This document shows positions 17,801 through 25,112 of a DNA stretch of 64,000 bases, in pieces. The stretch is taken from NCBI RefSeq assembly GCF_000690055.1, contig NZ_JJNZ01000007.1:1-64000 (forward strand), written 5' to 3'. Each line of letters opens with the position of its first letter. Position 1 is the stretch's first letter. The DNA is from Pseudoalteromonas fuliginea. GTDB taxonomy: Bacteria > Pseudomonadota > Gammaproteobacteria > Enterobacterales > Alteromonadaceae. Under the pieces are notes generated by a model, which saw only the letters and a list, made by a program, of their open reading frames with translations, did no database searches and was not told the origin of the DNA. The position numbers and the translations under genes were made by a program.

Positions 17801-18433
17801 ACTTCCCGGCGTGTTGTAAACAGCTAAAGGAGATATTCCCGTTAACTGATTACTCCAATTGTAGTTTGTAATATTACCATCGGGATCAAATGATGCACTG
17901 GCACTAAGTGTGAATGTAATGCCTTCAATTACTTCAATATCTTCTCCTGCATTGGCAGTCGGAGCAATGTTAGGGAGTGGGCTCGAGACCGCTAGTGCAC
18001 AATCAGCGAGCGATTTCCAAGTCCCACTTTGCCAACAATTATTAGGGCTATTCATTAATAAATCAAGCGTTTGTGGATTACCGTCATTACTAAAAATGAG
18101 GTTAATACCGTCTATAGGAACCCCTGGGTCATAACAATAAAAACTGCCCTCAATAAACATCTCGTGGCCTGGCCAATTGGTATTGTTAACGGAACCAGTC
18201 GGTATTGAGTTCCATAAATGAAGCGTTGGATTGTTGTATTTATTTGGATTATCAAAACAAATTGCGGTGGGGTTAACTGCGGCCAAAAGTGGTTTCGAAA
18301 CGAAAAGAATAAATAGAGATAATAGGAAAAAAAGTGTATTTAAGGCCAAAAAATAATTAAAAGAGGTAAAGCAACGACATCGCTCAACCTGACGACAGCT
18401 CTCACTAATATTATTTGTAGACATTATAACCAC
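11813..18433 (-). CDS. 2206-residue multi-domain cytochrome c / sugar-dehydrogenase-like / DUF1592 protein
   Basis: An exported giant with an uncleaved or late signal at about residues 28-50. Domain order from motifs: a CBM26-like starch-binding module (NWPGHEMF, near 85), a PKD domain (near 160-235), a second CBM26-like module (NWPGEAM), an Ig-like stretch, a glucose/sorbosone-dehydrogenase-type propeller (about 430-860, with GQAGFEEINIIEAGGNYGWP), two c-heme sites CTSCH (about 993) and CAHCH (about 1073), Big2/FN3 domains (1200-1440), a third CBM26-like module (SADWPGNEL), a third heme site CAGCH (about 1628), then DUF1587, DUF1595, DUF1592, DUF1588 with heme site CQSCH (about 2071) and DUF1585 at the end. 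This suggests oxidation of a bound polysaccharide or sugar with electron flow through hemes; that is inference. It heads the operon with the DUF1552 gene. Confidence 0.8.
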   Translation of the reverse strand: MVIMSTNNISESCRQVERCRCFTSFNYFLALNTLFFLLSLFILFVSKPLLAAVNPTAICFDNPNKYNNPTLHLWNSIPTGSVNNTNWPGHEMFIEGSFYCYDPGVPIDGINLIFSNDGNPQTLDLLMNSPNNCWQSGTWKSLADCALAVSSPLPNIAPTANAGEDIEVIEGITFTLSASASFDPDGNITNYNWSNQLTGISPLAVYNTPGSYTVTLTVTDNQGATSSDIIVVTVIPKNTQTVTATSICYDNTANYQTPTIYMWDSTPADTLDNFNWPGEAMTQVGEYVCYDPMVELTSMNVIFNNGIGNGQTNDLAMITPNACYKNNEWMSLASCGMLITSNVHAGGDRSVNVNTKIALTVAESADSLGNIDNASWQSTAWTGTLTGASVITPTLSTTGTFNVTVTLANGNQDSFNLTVVNVTQGMPERPKLSAPLNFPLTGNVSSGNYKYEFAFPALNDAFSSPVMVTNDGLNDLIYVVDKSGKVFVFPNNSNVTSVQVNTLIDISSEVRDYHEQGLLAIAFHPNFASNRFAYIYYIEGNSDTESDNGAFGDGVLERITLNDASNPTQVSARVEVLRIPQPGPDHKGSMMQFHPVTGEFYMSIGDGAYGDTAITPTQPDPRTNNSSQQTTNLRGSFIRLIMRETPNIKGLYYDIPSDNPFIDDANVRDEIWSYGHRNPWRFSFDSEAPYLLWQTEVGQAGFEEINIIEAGGNYGWPICEGLNHRGSDGGDPNNTRTCSNDLIAPVGGYAHDTGSVSIIGGFVYRGTAFPALNGRFIYGDYVSKKIWSAVQGDTNQLVSDAFAGNISSFGTDMSGEAIFVTSHGAEYGGLSIIYRMVDSDAQAAVIPNKLSKTGLFADLIHQYPVHGVIEYDVNSDGWFDGLIARHFVAIPNESVVEFNPDDIWNLPIGSVLVKHLSLPTQIESTEDSTTRSTPFETSVLFKQNAGNWASANYRWNAQGTDANLVTQAFNETVEQFYNGSLRNIIRQVRSGAECTSCHLGTGSKEPLAISTAQLNRDFNYQGVVANQINLFNQLALFGPPIASADSFTAYPDPQNTSANLDKRARAYLDTNCAHCHDGSLMDLNYDTPVNKMDIMNVKRSDVYRMLPFNHSASLLHIYQTDDANRMPKGSTLTNPLAAQLIADWIDGQSATQTGLIVALDEPIDETAIVPNSRVTLSTYAMYDNGFESIPTNPVTWSSSNTEILNPLGSEPIVTSTAGNAGNTTVWADYMGQIGSIDITVLGAPNQPTNFSATSTGSNSIILTWNDVADDEQSYILSRSINNAGPFSPIITLSQNSNEFFDNGLTSNTTYYYQLIASGTNTDSIAVTTNTTTKNADPIDQISIISTPLPNLIAGESQQLAAVAYTNGENEGITLAANWLTSDDSIVSVSSTGLMTAGNTAGTAIVTATYQTQTASVTVVNQGAGQYVYFNVPSNWDTPSAYIWSNENATLTTRSADWPGNELNTSANLFGDTWLRLTLPATWANSNGNINIIFSNNGVNQTADLTANIASPMWYDDTWLTAAPTSNGVETGSQVQVGNGTVTLNNSANLSGKLFATGTVVNINADAAATGLEFSGWEGSGVAYLVNPSQENTQLVVGDALSYTLLAVFNSVSDPYLTGRTFYNNQGCAGCHGSDGAQNIGGKSLLNAINRYDLNSLTAYIENNMPFGNAAACTGDCATSTASLILAEAYTAPTNICNSTDLDDLIPQNRSYRLLSTLEYNNSIRDLFALENNVDVTSGRIPADIPVNGFKTSANTLFTNDYAKGYVVAAETAAMMVDNIYSLTLNCNDISCFINDFGKRAFRRPLTPTELTDLTSVYNEHGNIGVLSAILSAPAMLYRSEVGESNGAGYFELTDYEIATLLSYTYWATTPSPELMAKADAGELSTPTQIAATLGNMLQDARAETTFERFITGWLDLDKDIKTSTLSDSLKADMKQETIEFVRRTVFGGGQYRELLTADYSFMTQQLAEHYGLQWSGGDQWQQVNYNDGTGESNEVDAGNSERRGILGHAGILTLQSASEKTHPVKRGLFVRRNLMCQDFPPPPIGAVLKPQDDPSLTVRERFETAHLQNDCQSCHQYIDGIGFGFENYNEIGVYTTTETTGDGQVKFIDSSGYIGSLFSAETFLSASEPVVPYQGIDELAELIADSAHGKSCYARQWYRYTRGQRETNEDTCTVQVLGQLFKDDPNATLLDLMIQFTQTKNYTLRK

Positions 18434-19413
18434 CTGCTTAAGACTATTAACTTTCGATAGTTAACAATATCACAACATATTTATTTACAAAAATGAGCGC
18501 TCAAAGCAAAAGCAGATAAAAGTAATGAAGAGTTATTCAATTTAATTTTAGTTATATTTGTTTTAAAACATGGTGTTAATTATTATTTTTACGTTATTGA
18601 TATGCTTTTTATTGCTCGAGAATTAACTTTTTATGCGTAATCTTAAAGTAAGGTATATTCTTTATTAAAACCTTGAAAACAATCGTCTTTTGTTTTTCTT
18701 GAGCCGTAATATATTTTATGCATACGTATTCACTGGTTAACATTAAATATTCATTAAGTTAACGTGGCAGGATCGTGGTTACTTCGGTGATATTTTATGT
18801 TGGGAGTCTTAACTTGTTAAATTTTAGAAGTGTTATCTCATTTCCTTCACTGTTTCATAAAATGAATAAAGAGCCGTTATTATCTGAGTTGAAGTAACCG
18901 TGAAACTAAATTGCTTTGTGATTTTATTCTATATCGACAGAGTATGTTTATTTTTAGAGTTAAAATTGATTCAATGTAGGGACGCTCTAATTGCGGCGAA
19001 AGGTCTGTAATTTAGTGAACTTTATGATACCAATTTTATTACAAATATGGTCATTTTAACGTGTTAGACAACTCATTAAATACTTTAAATTATTCATATA
19101 TAACAATCAACTACCAGAGTTTAGGTCATTGTTAATATGCTGTTTTATAGCGCTATAATGGGCCGCTAATTTCATAAAGTTAGCATAACTGATCTTGCGT
19201 TATTCCATCTCACAAGGGATTGAGTGAAAATCGGGTAATAAAGAGCTAATCGCCCCTAGAACGAACCCAAAGGCACCGCATGTTTGGCATTTATACTGCG
19301 TTATTACCTCTTTATGAGGAATAACTACTCGAAATAGGCGTGGCCTACTAAACACCAAACACGTTACTGCAATTTAATTTCGAAAGAGCTTTCTCAGTTT
19401 AAATTACGATTGA
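18434..19413. other. 980-bp gap with a degenerate MITE copy
   Basis: No gene is seen. The first 700 bp are very AT-rich and should hold the promoter of the giant minus-strand gene. From about 19250 to 19400 the sequence aligns with the reverse complement of the MITE at 7431-7698: shared blocks CGCCCCTAG/AGCCCCTAG, TGTTTGGCATT, CTGCGTTAT, GAGGAATA/GGGGAATA, ACCAAAC and CTGCAA. The ends are decayed, so it is a fossil copy. ATACCAATTTTATTA at 19027 may be the edge of another element. Confidence 0.55.
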
Positions 19414-20760
19414 TTAACCTTCTAATTGAAAGTCGTACACTGAACCTAAATTTAGTAGCTGCGTTAGCTCATCAAGTGCTTGGTAGCTTTCGGTGAGTAG
19501 CGCTGAGTCTGCAAAGTCACTTGCGCCTAATTTGTCGCGGTAGTTACGTTTTGCCCAGTCACACAGTTGTGTGTATTTAGTATCAGTTAAAATAACCTCT
19601 GGGTTTACTGCAGCAAGTTCTTGCTCGTTAAGGGCTACACGTAAACGCAAGCAAGCTGGGCCGCCGCCATTTTGCATACTTTGGCGTAAATCAAAAAACT
19701 GTACTTGGTTTACTGGGTTATCAGCCATGATCATTTCTTCAATGTAGGCGTTAACTGCGCTGTTGCGTTTACATTCTTGTGGTGCAACTAACAGCATTGA
19801 ACCATCTTCAAGGCTCACTAACTGGCTATTAAATAAGTAGCTACTTACAGCGTCGGTAATGCTTACTTTATCGGTAGGTACTTCAATAATATAAAATTCT
19901 TTATTGCCCACATACGCTTCGCGAATATCTTGCAGTGCCAAAGCTTGGTTTAAAAATGCTTGCTGGTGGCACAGTAATACGTTGGCGTTACCTACTGCAA
20001 TTACATCGTTATGAAACACACCTTGGTCTATTACGTCTGGATTTTGCTGTAGTAAAATTTGGCTTGAATCTTTTAAGTTATGTAAGCGACAAATAGCTTC
20101 TGAGGCTTCGAGTGTTTGCCTTGCAGGAAATTTAGCTGGTTTTGGTAATTGGCTGTTAAACGCGCTGGCACCAAATACAAACATTTCAAGGCCTTGCTCG
20201 CCGTGGCTGTCACAAAAACGAGTATGGTTTGCTGCACCTTCGTCGCCAAAAAAGCCTTGGTCTGGCAAATGAGTATGGTGCGCAAAGTATTTGTCGTTAT
20301 TAAACATCGCTTTTAATAAGCGTGTAGTGGTTGCAGGCTCTAATGAACGATGAAACTTATTATTTAAATTAGCTGAAGTAAAATGTACTTTGCCGTCGGT
20401 TGTATCAGGAGATGGCGATACCGTAGCGGCATTGGCTGTCCACATTGCTGACGCTGAATAACACGCGCGTAATAAAATAGGATCAGCTTTAAATGCTTTA
20501 TGAATTACTTGTGCATCGTTACCGGTAAAGCCTAAGCGGCGCAGTACGTTTAAGTCGGGGCGCGCATGAGGGGCAAATACACCTTGAGTTAGGCCTTTGT
20601 CGTGCATGGCTTTCATTTTTTCAAGGCCTTGAAGCACAGCCTCTTGAGGATTTGAAAAGCTTGCTGCGTTATTTAACGAGGCAACATTACCATACGATAA
20701 ACCAGCGTAGTTGTGAGTAGGGCCAACTAAGCCATCAAAATTAACTTCCAAAGCGTGCAT
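19414..20760 (-). CDS. astB: N-succinylarginine dihydrolase AstB
   Basis: A 448-residue cytosolic enzyme, the usual AstB length. It hydrolyses N2-succinylarginine to N2-succinylornithine, ammonia and CO2 in the arginine succinyltransferase catabolic pathway. Family signatures: the N-terminus [33 protein letters not shown] (catalytic Glu region), [16 protein letters not shown] (catalytic His region) and [14 protein letters not shown] with the catalytic Cys. No other ast gene is adjacent, so the pathway is dispersed or elsewhere. The ATG is preceded by a weak AACGTG and lies at the edge of a long spacer. Confidence 0.95.
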   Translation of the reverse strand: MHALEVNFDGLVGPTHNYAGLSYGNVASLNNAASFSNPQEAVLQGLEKMKAMHDKGLTQGVFAPHARPDLNVLRRLGFTGNDAQVIHKAFKADPILLRACYSASAMWTANAATVSPSPDTTDGKVHFTSANLNNKFHRSLEPATTTRLLKAMFNNDKYFAHHTHLPDQGFFGDEGAANHTRFCDSHGEQGLEMFVFGASAFNSQLPKPAKFPARQTLEASEAICRLHNLKDSSQILLQQNPDVIDQGVFHNDVIAVGNANVLLCHQQAFLNQALALQDIREAYVGNKEFYIIEVPTDKVSITDAVSSYLFNSQLVSLEDGSMLLVAPQECKRNSAVNAYIEEMIMADNPVNQVQFFDLRQSMQNGGGPACLRLRVALNEQELAAVNPEVILTDTKYTQLCDWAKRNYRDKLGASDFADSALLTESYQALDELTQLLNLGSVYDFQLEG

Positions 20761-21021
20761 ACACGTTCCAACTAAAAATTTTCAATAGGATGCAACAATA
20801 CAACGCAATAGGGCTGCTTGCAAAGTTATAAACGAAGTGTTTTTGCTAATTTTTTCGATGTTTTTAAATGTGGAGTTTATTACAAGGGGGTTGTTCTTAT
20901 ATTGAACAATTAATTTGAAGTTTAATTAAAATGCACACATAAATTTCATAGTGTGCAAAAGCTTAGCCTAAAGTAGGTTTTTACATTTAAGCTTTATGCC
21001 AAGCCTTTACACAATACGATG

Positions 21022-21141
21022 TTACTTAACATAGACGCGCTCTTTGTCAGCGGTGGTATGGGTATTTGTTGGATCATTAACTTGCCAAACGCTAATGTCT
21101 AAACGCCATAAAAGGTAAAGGGTATGGTATAAGTTGAACAT
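21022..21141 (-). CDS. Putative 39-residue small protein
   Basis: A short frame starting MFNLYHTLYLLWRLDISVW and ending DKERVYVK, preceded by CAAGGAAAAACC with AAGGA at good spacing before ATG. It is rich in aromatic and Leu residues in the first half and polar in the second, like an amphipathic leader or small regulatory protein. I do not recognise a family. Support is the ribosome binding site and sensible composition only. The rest of the 20761-21397 gap holds no other gene I can see. Confidence 0.4.
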   Translation of the reverse strand: MFNLYHTLYLLWRLDISVWQVNDPTNTHTTADKERVYVK

Positions 21142-21324
21142 GGTTTTTCCTTGGTATTTTCACTGAACACATCAGTTTATAGGAAGAAGTATGCCAACAT
21201 TAACTTGAATATTTTATGAATAGAAATCAGGTGTTTAGTATTTAAGTGTAAATACATACTTAAGGATTAGCACCAAAGAGGTGAAATATTACTAAAAGAT
21301 GCACCAACGTGGTGTGTTTTTAAC

Positions 21325-21370
21325 AAAAAGCCATGCAACTATTGGGTCACTTAAACGTGCAAGGCTTTTT
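21325..21370. terminator. Bidirectional hairpin terminator
   Basis: AAAAAGCC-A-TGCA (21325-21337) pairs with TGCA-A-GGCTTTTT (21358-21370) around a 20-nt loop, with A and T runs on either side. It lies just beyond the stop codon of the minus-strand gene that follows, suiting termination of that gene. Confidence 0.6.
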
Positions 21371-21397
21371 AAAAAATGTAGTCACTTAAAAAGTAAA

Positions 21398-22504
21398 TTA
21401 GCGGCCTACTTTTCCTTTTACTAAAGGCTCGAACGACATTACTTTAAACTTACCGTGGCTTTGATTTTTGCCATTATTAAGTACAGGCGAGTTATGTAAA
21501 TCGTCAACGGTAAAGTATATTTTATGATCGGCTCCGTAACTAAAGCCATCAGGCCAGCTCAAACGTTCGTCCTTAAATAATACTTCGTAGTCGCCAGTGG
21601 GTTTAACTACGCCAATTGCGCCATTGGTTATGTCGGTTACATATACGTTACCGCCGCCATCAACAATAATACCGTCTGAAATTGGTTTAGTGCCGTAACG
21701 CGTAACTTTGTCTTCAAGCGCTTTAGCCGAAAGGCTCTCGTTATTTATATCGCTGGTGGCAATGCGGTAAACCGACGTGCCCGACATAGAGCCAAAGTAA
21801 AGCCAGTCTTCGTTAGGGTCAAGCGTAATAGGGTTAACACCTAAGCGGGCAGGTTGGCCGCCAAGGCTCATTGTGCGCCCATCAATAACCATATCGATAT
21901 TTTCGGCTGTGGTGTAATGGCTATTTTGTAATACTCTGCGTGTTACACCTGTTTTAAGGTTTACCGTAATAATAGCGGCTTGGCTGCCTTGTGCTGTGTC
22001 GGCAATGTATACAACGCCATGCTTATTATCGATGACTAAATCGTTTAAAAACGAGGTGTCGGTAATGGTCGGTTTAGCCAGATAAATAATTTTATGTAGT
22101 TGCTCTTTGTTTGTATCCCAACCTACTAAGCGCCCAGCGTGATCGGGCCCTGAAGTGTCAAGCATCCATAAAACGCCATCGCTTGATACGTTTATGCCAA
22201 GTACGTCGTAAAAACCTTTACCGTTATTGTACGCGTATGCCCATTCTTCATTAGGGTAGGGCTTAGTTGTACCATCGCTTAAAAGCTCCATAATTTTTTG
22301 CTTTTGGCCAAAAAAGCCATGCACAGATAAAAACTTTCTACCTGATGGGGTAATAGCAATGTTGCCCGGTGGGTGCTGCGCATCAAAAGTAGCTACTGTT
22401 TTTAAATCAGTATTTTGGCCAGCGGTGTTAGCAGTTACGGCGCTGCTACCTAAAAGTGCCGTGCTACACGCCGCTGCTAATAGTAATTTTTTAATATGAG
22501 TCAT
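21398..22504 (-). CDS. Secreted major-royal-jelly/yellow-like beta-propeller protein
   Basis: A 368-residue protein with a clear signal peptide (about residues 1-25, LLLAAACSTALLGSSAVTA). The mature part matches the bacterial MRJP/yellow family (L-dopachrome tautomerase-related, SMP-30-like propeller): WMLDTSGPDHAGRLVGWD, FLNDLVIDNKHGVVYIADT, GVNPITLDPNEDWLYFGSMSGTSVYRI and SDGIIVDGGGNVYVTDITNGAI. Bacterial members have no firmly established substrate. It sits upstream of ohrR in the same orientation (45-bp gap), so it could be co-transcribed after ohrR and belong to the peroxide response. That is inference from spacing only. Confidence 0.75.
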   Translation of the reverse strand: MTHIKKLLLAAACSTALLGSSAVTANTAGQNTDLKTVATFDAQHPPGNIAITPSGRKFLSVHGFFGQKQKIMELLSDGTTKPYPNEEWAYAYNNGKGFYDVLGINVSSDGVLWMLDTSGPDHAGRLVGWDTNKEQLHKIIYLAKPTITDTSFLNDLVIDNKHGVVYIADTAQGSQAAIITVNLKTGVTRRVLQNSHYTTAENIDMVIDGRTMSLGGQPARLGVNPITLDPNEDWLYFGSMSGTSVYRIATSDINNESLSAKALEDKVTRYGTKPISDGIIVDGGGNVYVTDITNGAIGVVKPTGDYEVLFKDERLSWPDGFSYGADHKIYFTVDDLHNSPVLNNGKNQSHGKFKVMSFEPLVKGKVGR

Positions 22505-22549
22505 TTTTAAAACCTTTTAAAACACGTTTATTGTTTAAAAATTAAGAGC

Positions 22550-22984
22550 CTAATCGGCTAAGTCGTTTACTACTAAATCGAGCAGCTGCATCAACTGTTT
22601 CGCTTGTGTTGCATCTACACTATCAAATTTACATAAAATATTTTTAGGAATATCGGCTGCTTTTAACTTAAGTGATTGGCCATGCTGGGTTAGCTGCACT
22701 AGGCGTTTGCGTTTGTCGTGCTCATCTTTAATAACAGCCAGTAATGATTTGTCGCTCATTTTTTTGAGTATTTGAGTCATTGCACCGCCATCTATCGCGG
22801 TTTTATCTATTAGCTCTGCAATTGTTATTTCGTCTTGCTCCCACAGCGCCATCATTACTACGTATTGCGGGTAAGTTAAATTTAGCTCGTTCAAAGGCTC
22901 GCGATACGCACGCGCAATGCTGTTAGATGCCATATATAACCGGTGGCATAACTGATTTTTTAACTTTAATTGCTCAAACTGCAT
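22550..22984 (-). CDS. ohrR: MarR-family peroxide sensor OhrR
   Basis: The ATG at 22984, preceded by AAGGATAACGTT, gives 144 residues; the longer frame adds an unlikely 19-residue leader. The N-terminal LCHRLYMASNSIARAYREPL and LTYPQYVVMMALWE segments match OhrR, including the reactive Cys near residue 13, which forms sulfenic acid on contact with organic hydroperoxides. A winged-helix region follows (ITIAELIDKTAIDGGAMTQILKKM, then DKRKRLVQLT). It is divergent from ohr, and the intergenic palindrome is the expected operator. OhrR represses ohr until oxidised. The following gene in the same direction is the royal-jelly-like protein. Confidence 0.85.
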   Translation of the reverse strand: MQFEQLKLKNQLCHRLYMASNSIARAYREPLNELNLTYPQYVVMMALWEQDEITIAELIDKTAIDGGAMTQILKKMSDKSLLAVIKDEHDKRKRLVQLTQHGQSLKLKAADIPKNILCKFDSVDATQAKQLMQLLDLVVNDLAD

Positions 22985-23020
22985 AACGTTATCCTTTATT
23001 TCGATACATGGTATTTTAAT

Positions 23021-23040
23021 TTGCATGCAAAGTATTTGCA
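23021..23040. promoter_or_regulatory. Candidate OhrR operator
   Basis: TTGCATGCAA (23021-23030) overlaps a perfect 15-bp palindrome TGCAAAGTATTTGCA (23026-23040), located between the divergent ohrR and ohr starts. A related half site TTTTGCACACAAA lies near 23062. MarR-family proteins bind such palindromes between divergent genes; binding here is inferred. Confidence 0.6.
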
Positions 23041-23107
23041 ATCTCTAATTACTTGTTCTATTATTTTGCACACAAACTAAATTAATTACTAAACTTTGGA
23101 GTTCATT

Positions 23108-23536
23108 ATGAATGTATTACAAAACGTAGCTTACACAGCAAAAGCAACTGCAACTGGCGGCCGCGAAGGCGTAGCTAAATCTGATGATGGTCGTTTAGAT
23201 GTAAATTTATCAACACCTAAAGGCTTAGGCGGAGACGACGGTCAAGGCACTAACCCAGAGCAATTATTTGCCGCAGGTTATGCTGCGTGTTTTATTGGCG
23301 CACTTAAATTTGTAGCAGGTAGCGAAAAAATAGATTTACCAAGCGACACGCATATTAATTCACAAGTGTCTATTGGTGCTATTGAAGGCGGTTTTGGTAT
23401 TGCAGTAAAACTTGCTGTATCACTAGGTGATATGGATAAAGCTGCAGCGCAAACGCTTGTAGATAAAGCACACCAAGTATGCCCATATTCAAACGCAACA
23501 CGTGGCAATATTGAAGTAGAGCTTTCAGTTATTTAA
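23108..23536 (+). CDS. ohr: Organic hydroperoxide resistance protein Ohr
   Basis: The ATG at 23108, with GGAG upstream, gives 142 residues, the standard Ohr length. It is an OsmC/Ohr-fold thiol peroxidase that reduces organic and fatty-acid hydroperoxides using two cysteines. These are in AAGYAACFIGALKF and HQVCPYSNATRGN. Upstream the typical GGREGVAKSDDGRLDVNLSTPKGLGG motif is present. The enzyme is cytosolic and recycled by lipoylated proteins. Divergent pairing with ohrR supports the assignment. A strong terminator follows. Confidence 0.93.
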   Translation: MNVLQNVAYTAKATATGGREGVAKSDDGRLDVNLSTPKGLGGDDGQGTNPEQLFAAGYAACFIGALKFVAGSEKIDLPSDTHINSQVSIGAIEGGFGIAVKLAVSLGDMDKAAAQTLVDKAHQVCPYSNATRGNIEVELSVI

Positions 23537-23560
23537 TAACTAAATAAAGAAAAGTTATAA

Positions 23561-23597
23561 AAGCACACAACGACAATTAGTCGTTGTGTGCTTTTTT
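23561..23597 (+). terminator. Rho-independent terminator after ohr
   Basis: AAGCACACAACGA (23561-23573) pairs with TCGTTGTGTGCTT (23581-23593), followed by a T run to 23596. It insulates ohr from the arsenic operon. Confidence 0.85.
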
Positions 23598-23618
23598 GCG
23601 TTTAAGGCATAAAAATTA

Positions 23619-23640
23619 AATATACGATAAATCGTATATT
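23619..23640. promoter_or_regulatory. ArsR-type operator palindrome
   Basis: AATATACGAT and ATCGTATATT form a perfect 10-bp inverted repeat separated by AA, 60 bp upstream of the arsR start. ArsR/SmtB repressors bind AT-rich inverted repeats of this kind and release them when metalloid binds. It probably overlaps the operon promoter. Confidence 0.75.
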
Positions 23641-23700
23641 CACTATTCCATATGTTGTTATTTTGTTTTATTGTGTATGCATAAGCACAGTGAGGACAGT

Positions 23701-24057
23701 ATGGAACAATTCAACCCACTTCAATTTTATAAATGCCTAGCGGACGATACGCGTTTAAAAGCAATGTTGCTTATTAGCGACCAAGAAGAGCTATGTGTAT
23801 GCGAACTGGTTGCTGCACTTGAGCTAAGCCAACCTAAAGTGTCTCGCCATTTAGCACAGTTAAGACAATGCGGATTATTGAGCGACCGTAAACAAAATCA
23901 ATGGGTTTATTACAGTATTAATAAAGCCCTGCCAGAGTGGGCTAAAAATGTATTAACGCAAACGCTTACTGCTAACCCTTCATTTTATGAAAATGATTTA
24001 ACGCGCTTAAACGCTATGGGTAATCGCCCTGAACGTATTACTAGCTGCTGTAACTAA
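23701..24057 (+). CDS. arsR: ArsR-family arsenic-responsive repressor
   Basis: The ATG at 23701, with GAGGACAGT upstream, gives 118 residues; the frame is open 10 codons further. It is a winged-helix ArsR/SmtB repressor with the As(III)-binding motif ELCVCEL in the first DNA-binding-domain helix, followed by the recognition helix region LSQPKVSRHLAQLR. The C-terminus ends in TSCC, an extra vicinal Cys pair that may also bind metalloid. It is first in the operon with the GAPDH and arsJ genes (20-bp and 24-bp gaps) and is expected to autoregulate through the palindrome at 23619-23640. Confidence 0.9.
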   Translation: MEQFNPLQFYKCLADDTRLKAMLLISDQEELCVCELVAALELSQPKVSRHLAQLRQCGLLSDRKQNQWVYYSINKALPEWAKNVLTQTLTANPSFYENDLTRLNAMGNRPERITSCCN

Positions 24058-24077
24058 CTTATTAAAGGTATTAAATT

Positions 24078-25088
24078 ATGACTATTAAAGTAGGTATTAA
24101 CGGTTTTGGCCGTATGGGGCGTTTAACTCTGCGTGCAGCAGTTGATTGGCCAGAAATAGAGTTTATTAAAGTAAATGATGTAGCGGGTGATGCTAAAACC
24201 CACGCACATTTAATTGAGTTTGACTCAGTACATGGGCGCTTAGCACAACTGGTTTCTAGTGATGATAATAGCTTTAGCGTGGGTAAGCACACGATTGCAG
24301 TTACCAACAACAAAACAATAAACGAAACTGATTGGTCTGATTGCGATGTAGTAATAGAGGCCAGCGGTAAAATGAAAACCACCGAGCTGTTAAATCAATA
24401 TTTAGCACAAGGTGTTAAGCGTGTTGTGGTAACAGCACCTGTAAAAGAAGATGGTATTTTAAATGTAGTAATGGGTGTAAACGATGATCTTTATAACCCA
24501 AGTGAGCATAAAATTGTTACAGCCGCCTCGTGTACTACTAACTGTTTAGCGCCAATAGTAAAAGTACTGCAAGAAAAAGTGGGCATTAAGCACGGCTCAA
24601 TGACTACTATTCACGACATTACTAATACTCAAACAATTATTGATGCCCCTCATAAAGATTTACGCCGTGCGCGTTCGTGCGGTACAAGCTTAATACCTAC
24701 TACAACCGGTAGTGCAACGGCTATTACGCATATTTTCCCTGAGCTAAAAGGTAAATTAAACGGCCACGCCGTGCGCGTACCTCTTACTAACGCATCAATT
24801 ACCGATTGTGTTTTTGAGCTCGAGCGAGGTGTTACACAAGACGAAGTAAACACGTGGTTTAAAGACGCTGCAAATAACGAGTTACAAGGTATTTTAGGCT
24901 ACGAAGAAAGACCGCTTGTATCTATAGATTACAAAACAGATCCGCGCAGCTGCACTATAGATGCGCTTTCAACCATGGTAATTAACAATACTCAACTTAA
25001 ACTATACGCTTGGTACGATAACGAGTGGGGTTATGCAAACCGTACTGCTGAGCTAATGCTTAAAGTTGCACAAAGTGATTTGGTTTAA
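24078..25088 (+). CDS. ArsJ-associated glyceraldehyde-3-phosphate dehydrogenase
   Basis: A 336-residue type I GAPDH with the NAD-binding start [16 protein letters not shown], the catalytic cysteine in [11 protein letters not shown], and the late [12 protein letters not shown] motif. In ars operons such a GAPDH makes 1-arseno-3-phosphoglycerate from glyceraldehyde-3-phosphate and arsenate. The product is exported by ArsJ and falls apart outside, giving arsenate efflux. This pathway is established for arsR-gapdh-arsJ operons, and the gene order here fits it exactly. It is therefore probably a dedicated resistance enzyme, distinct from the glycolytic one. Confidence 0.93.
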   Translation: MTIKVGINGFGRMGRLTLRAAVDWPEIEFIKVNDVAGDAKTHAHLIEFDSVHGRLAQLVSSDDNSFSVGKHTIAVTNNKTINETDWSDCDVVIEASGKMKTTELLNQYLAQGVKRVVVTAPVKEDGILNVVMGVNDDLYNPSEHKIVTAASCTTNCLAPIVKVLQEKVGIKHGSMTTIHDITNTQTIIDAPHKDLRRARSCGTSLIPTTTGSATAITHIFPELKGKLNGHAVRVPLTNASITDCVFELERGVTQDEVNTWFKDAANNELQGILGYEERPLVSIDYKTDPRSCTIDALSTMVINNTQLKLYAWYDNEWGYANRTAELMLKVAQSDLV

Positions 25089-25112
25089 TCTCGTTTAAAA
25101 AGGTTTAACGCT

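Noticed and set aside
24071..24382. Minus-strand frame opposite the GAPDH gene
   Set aside because: Antisense to a conserved NAD-binding domain, with no supporting start signals.
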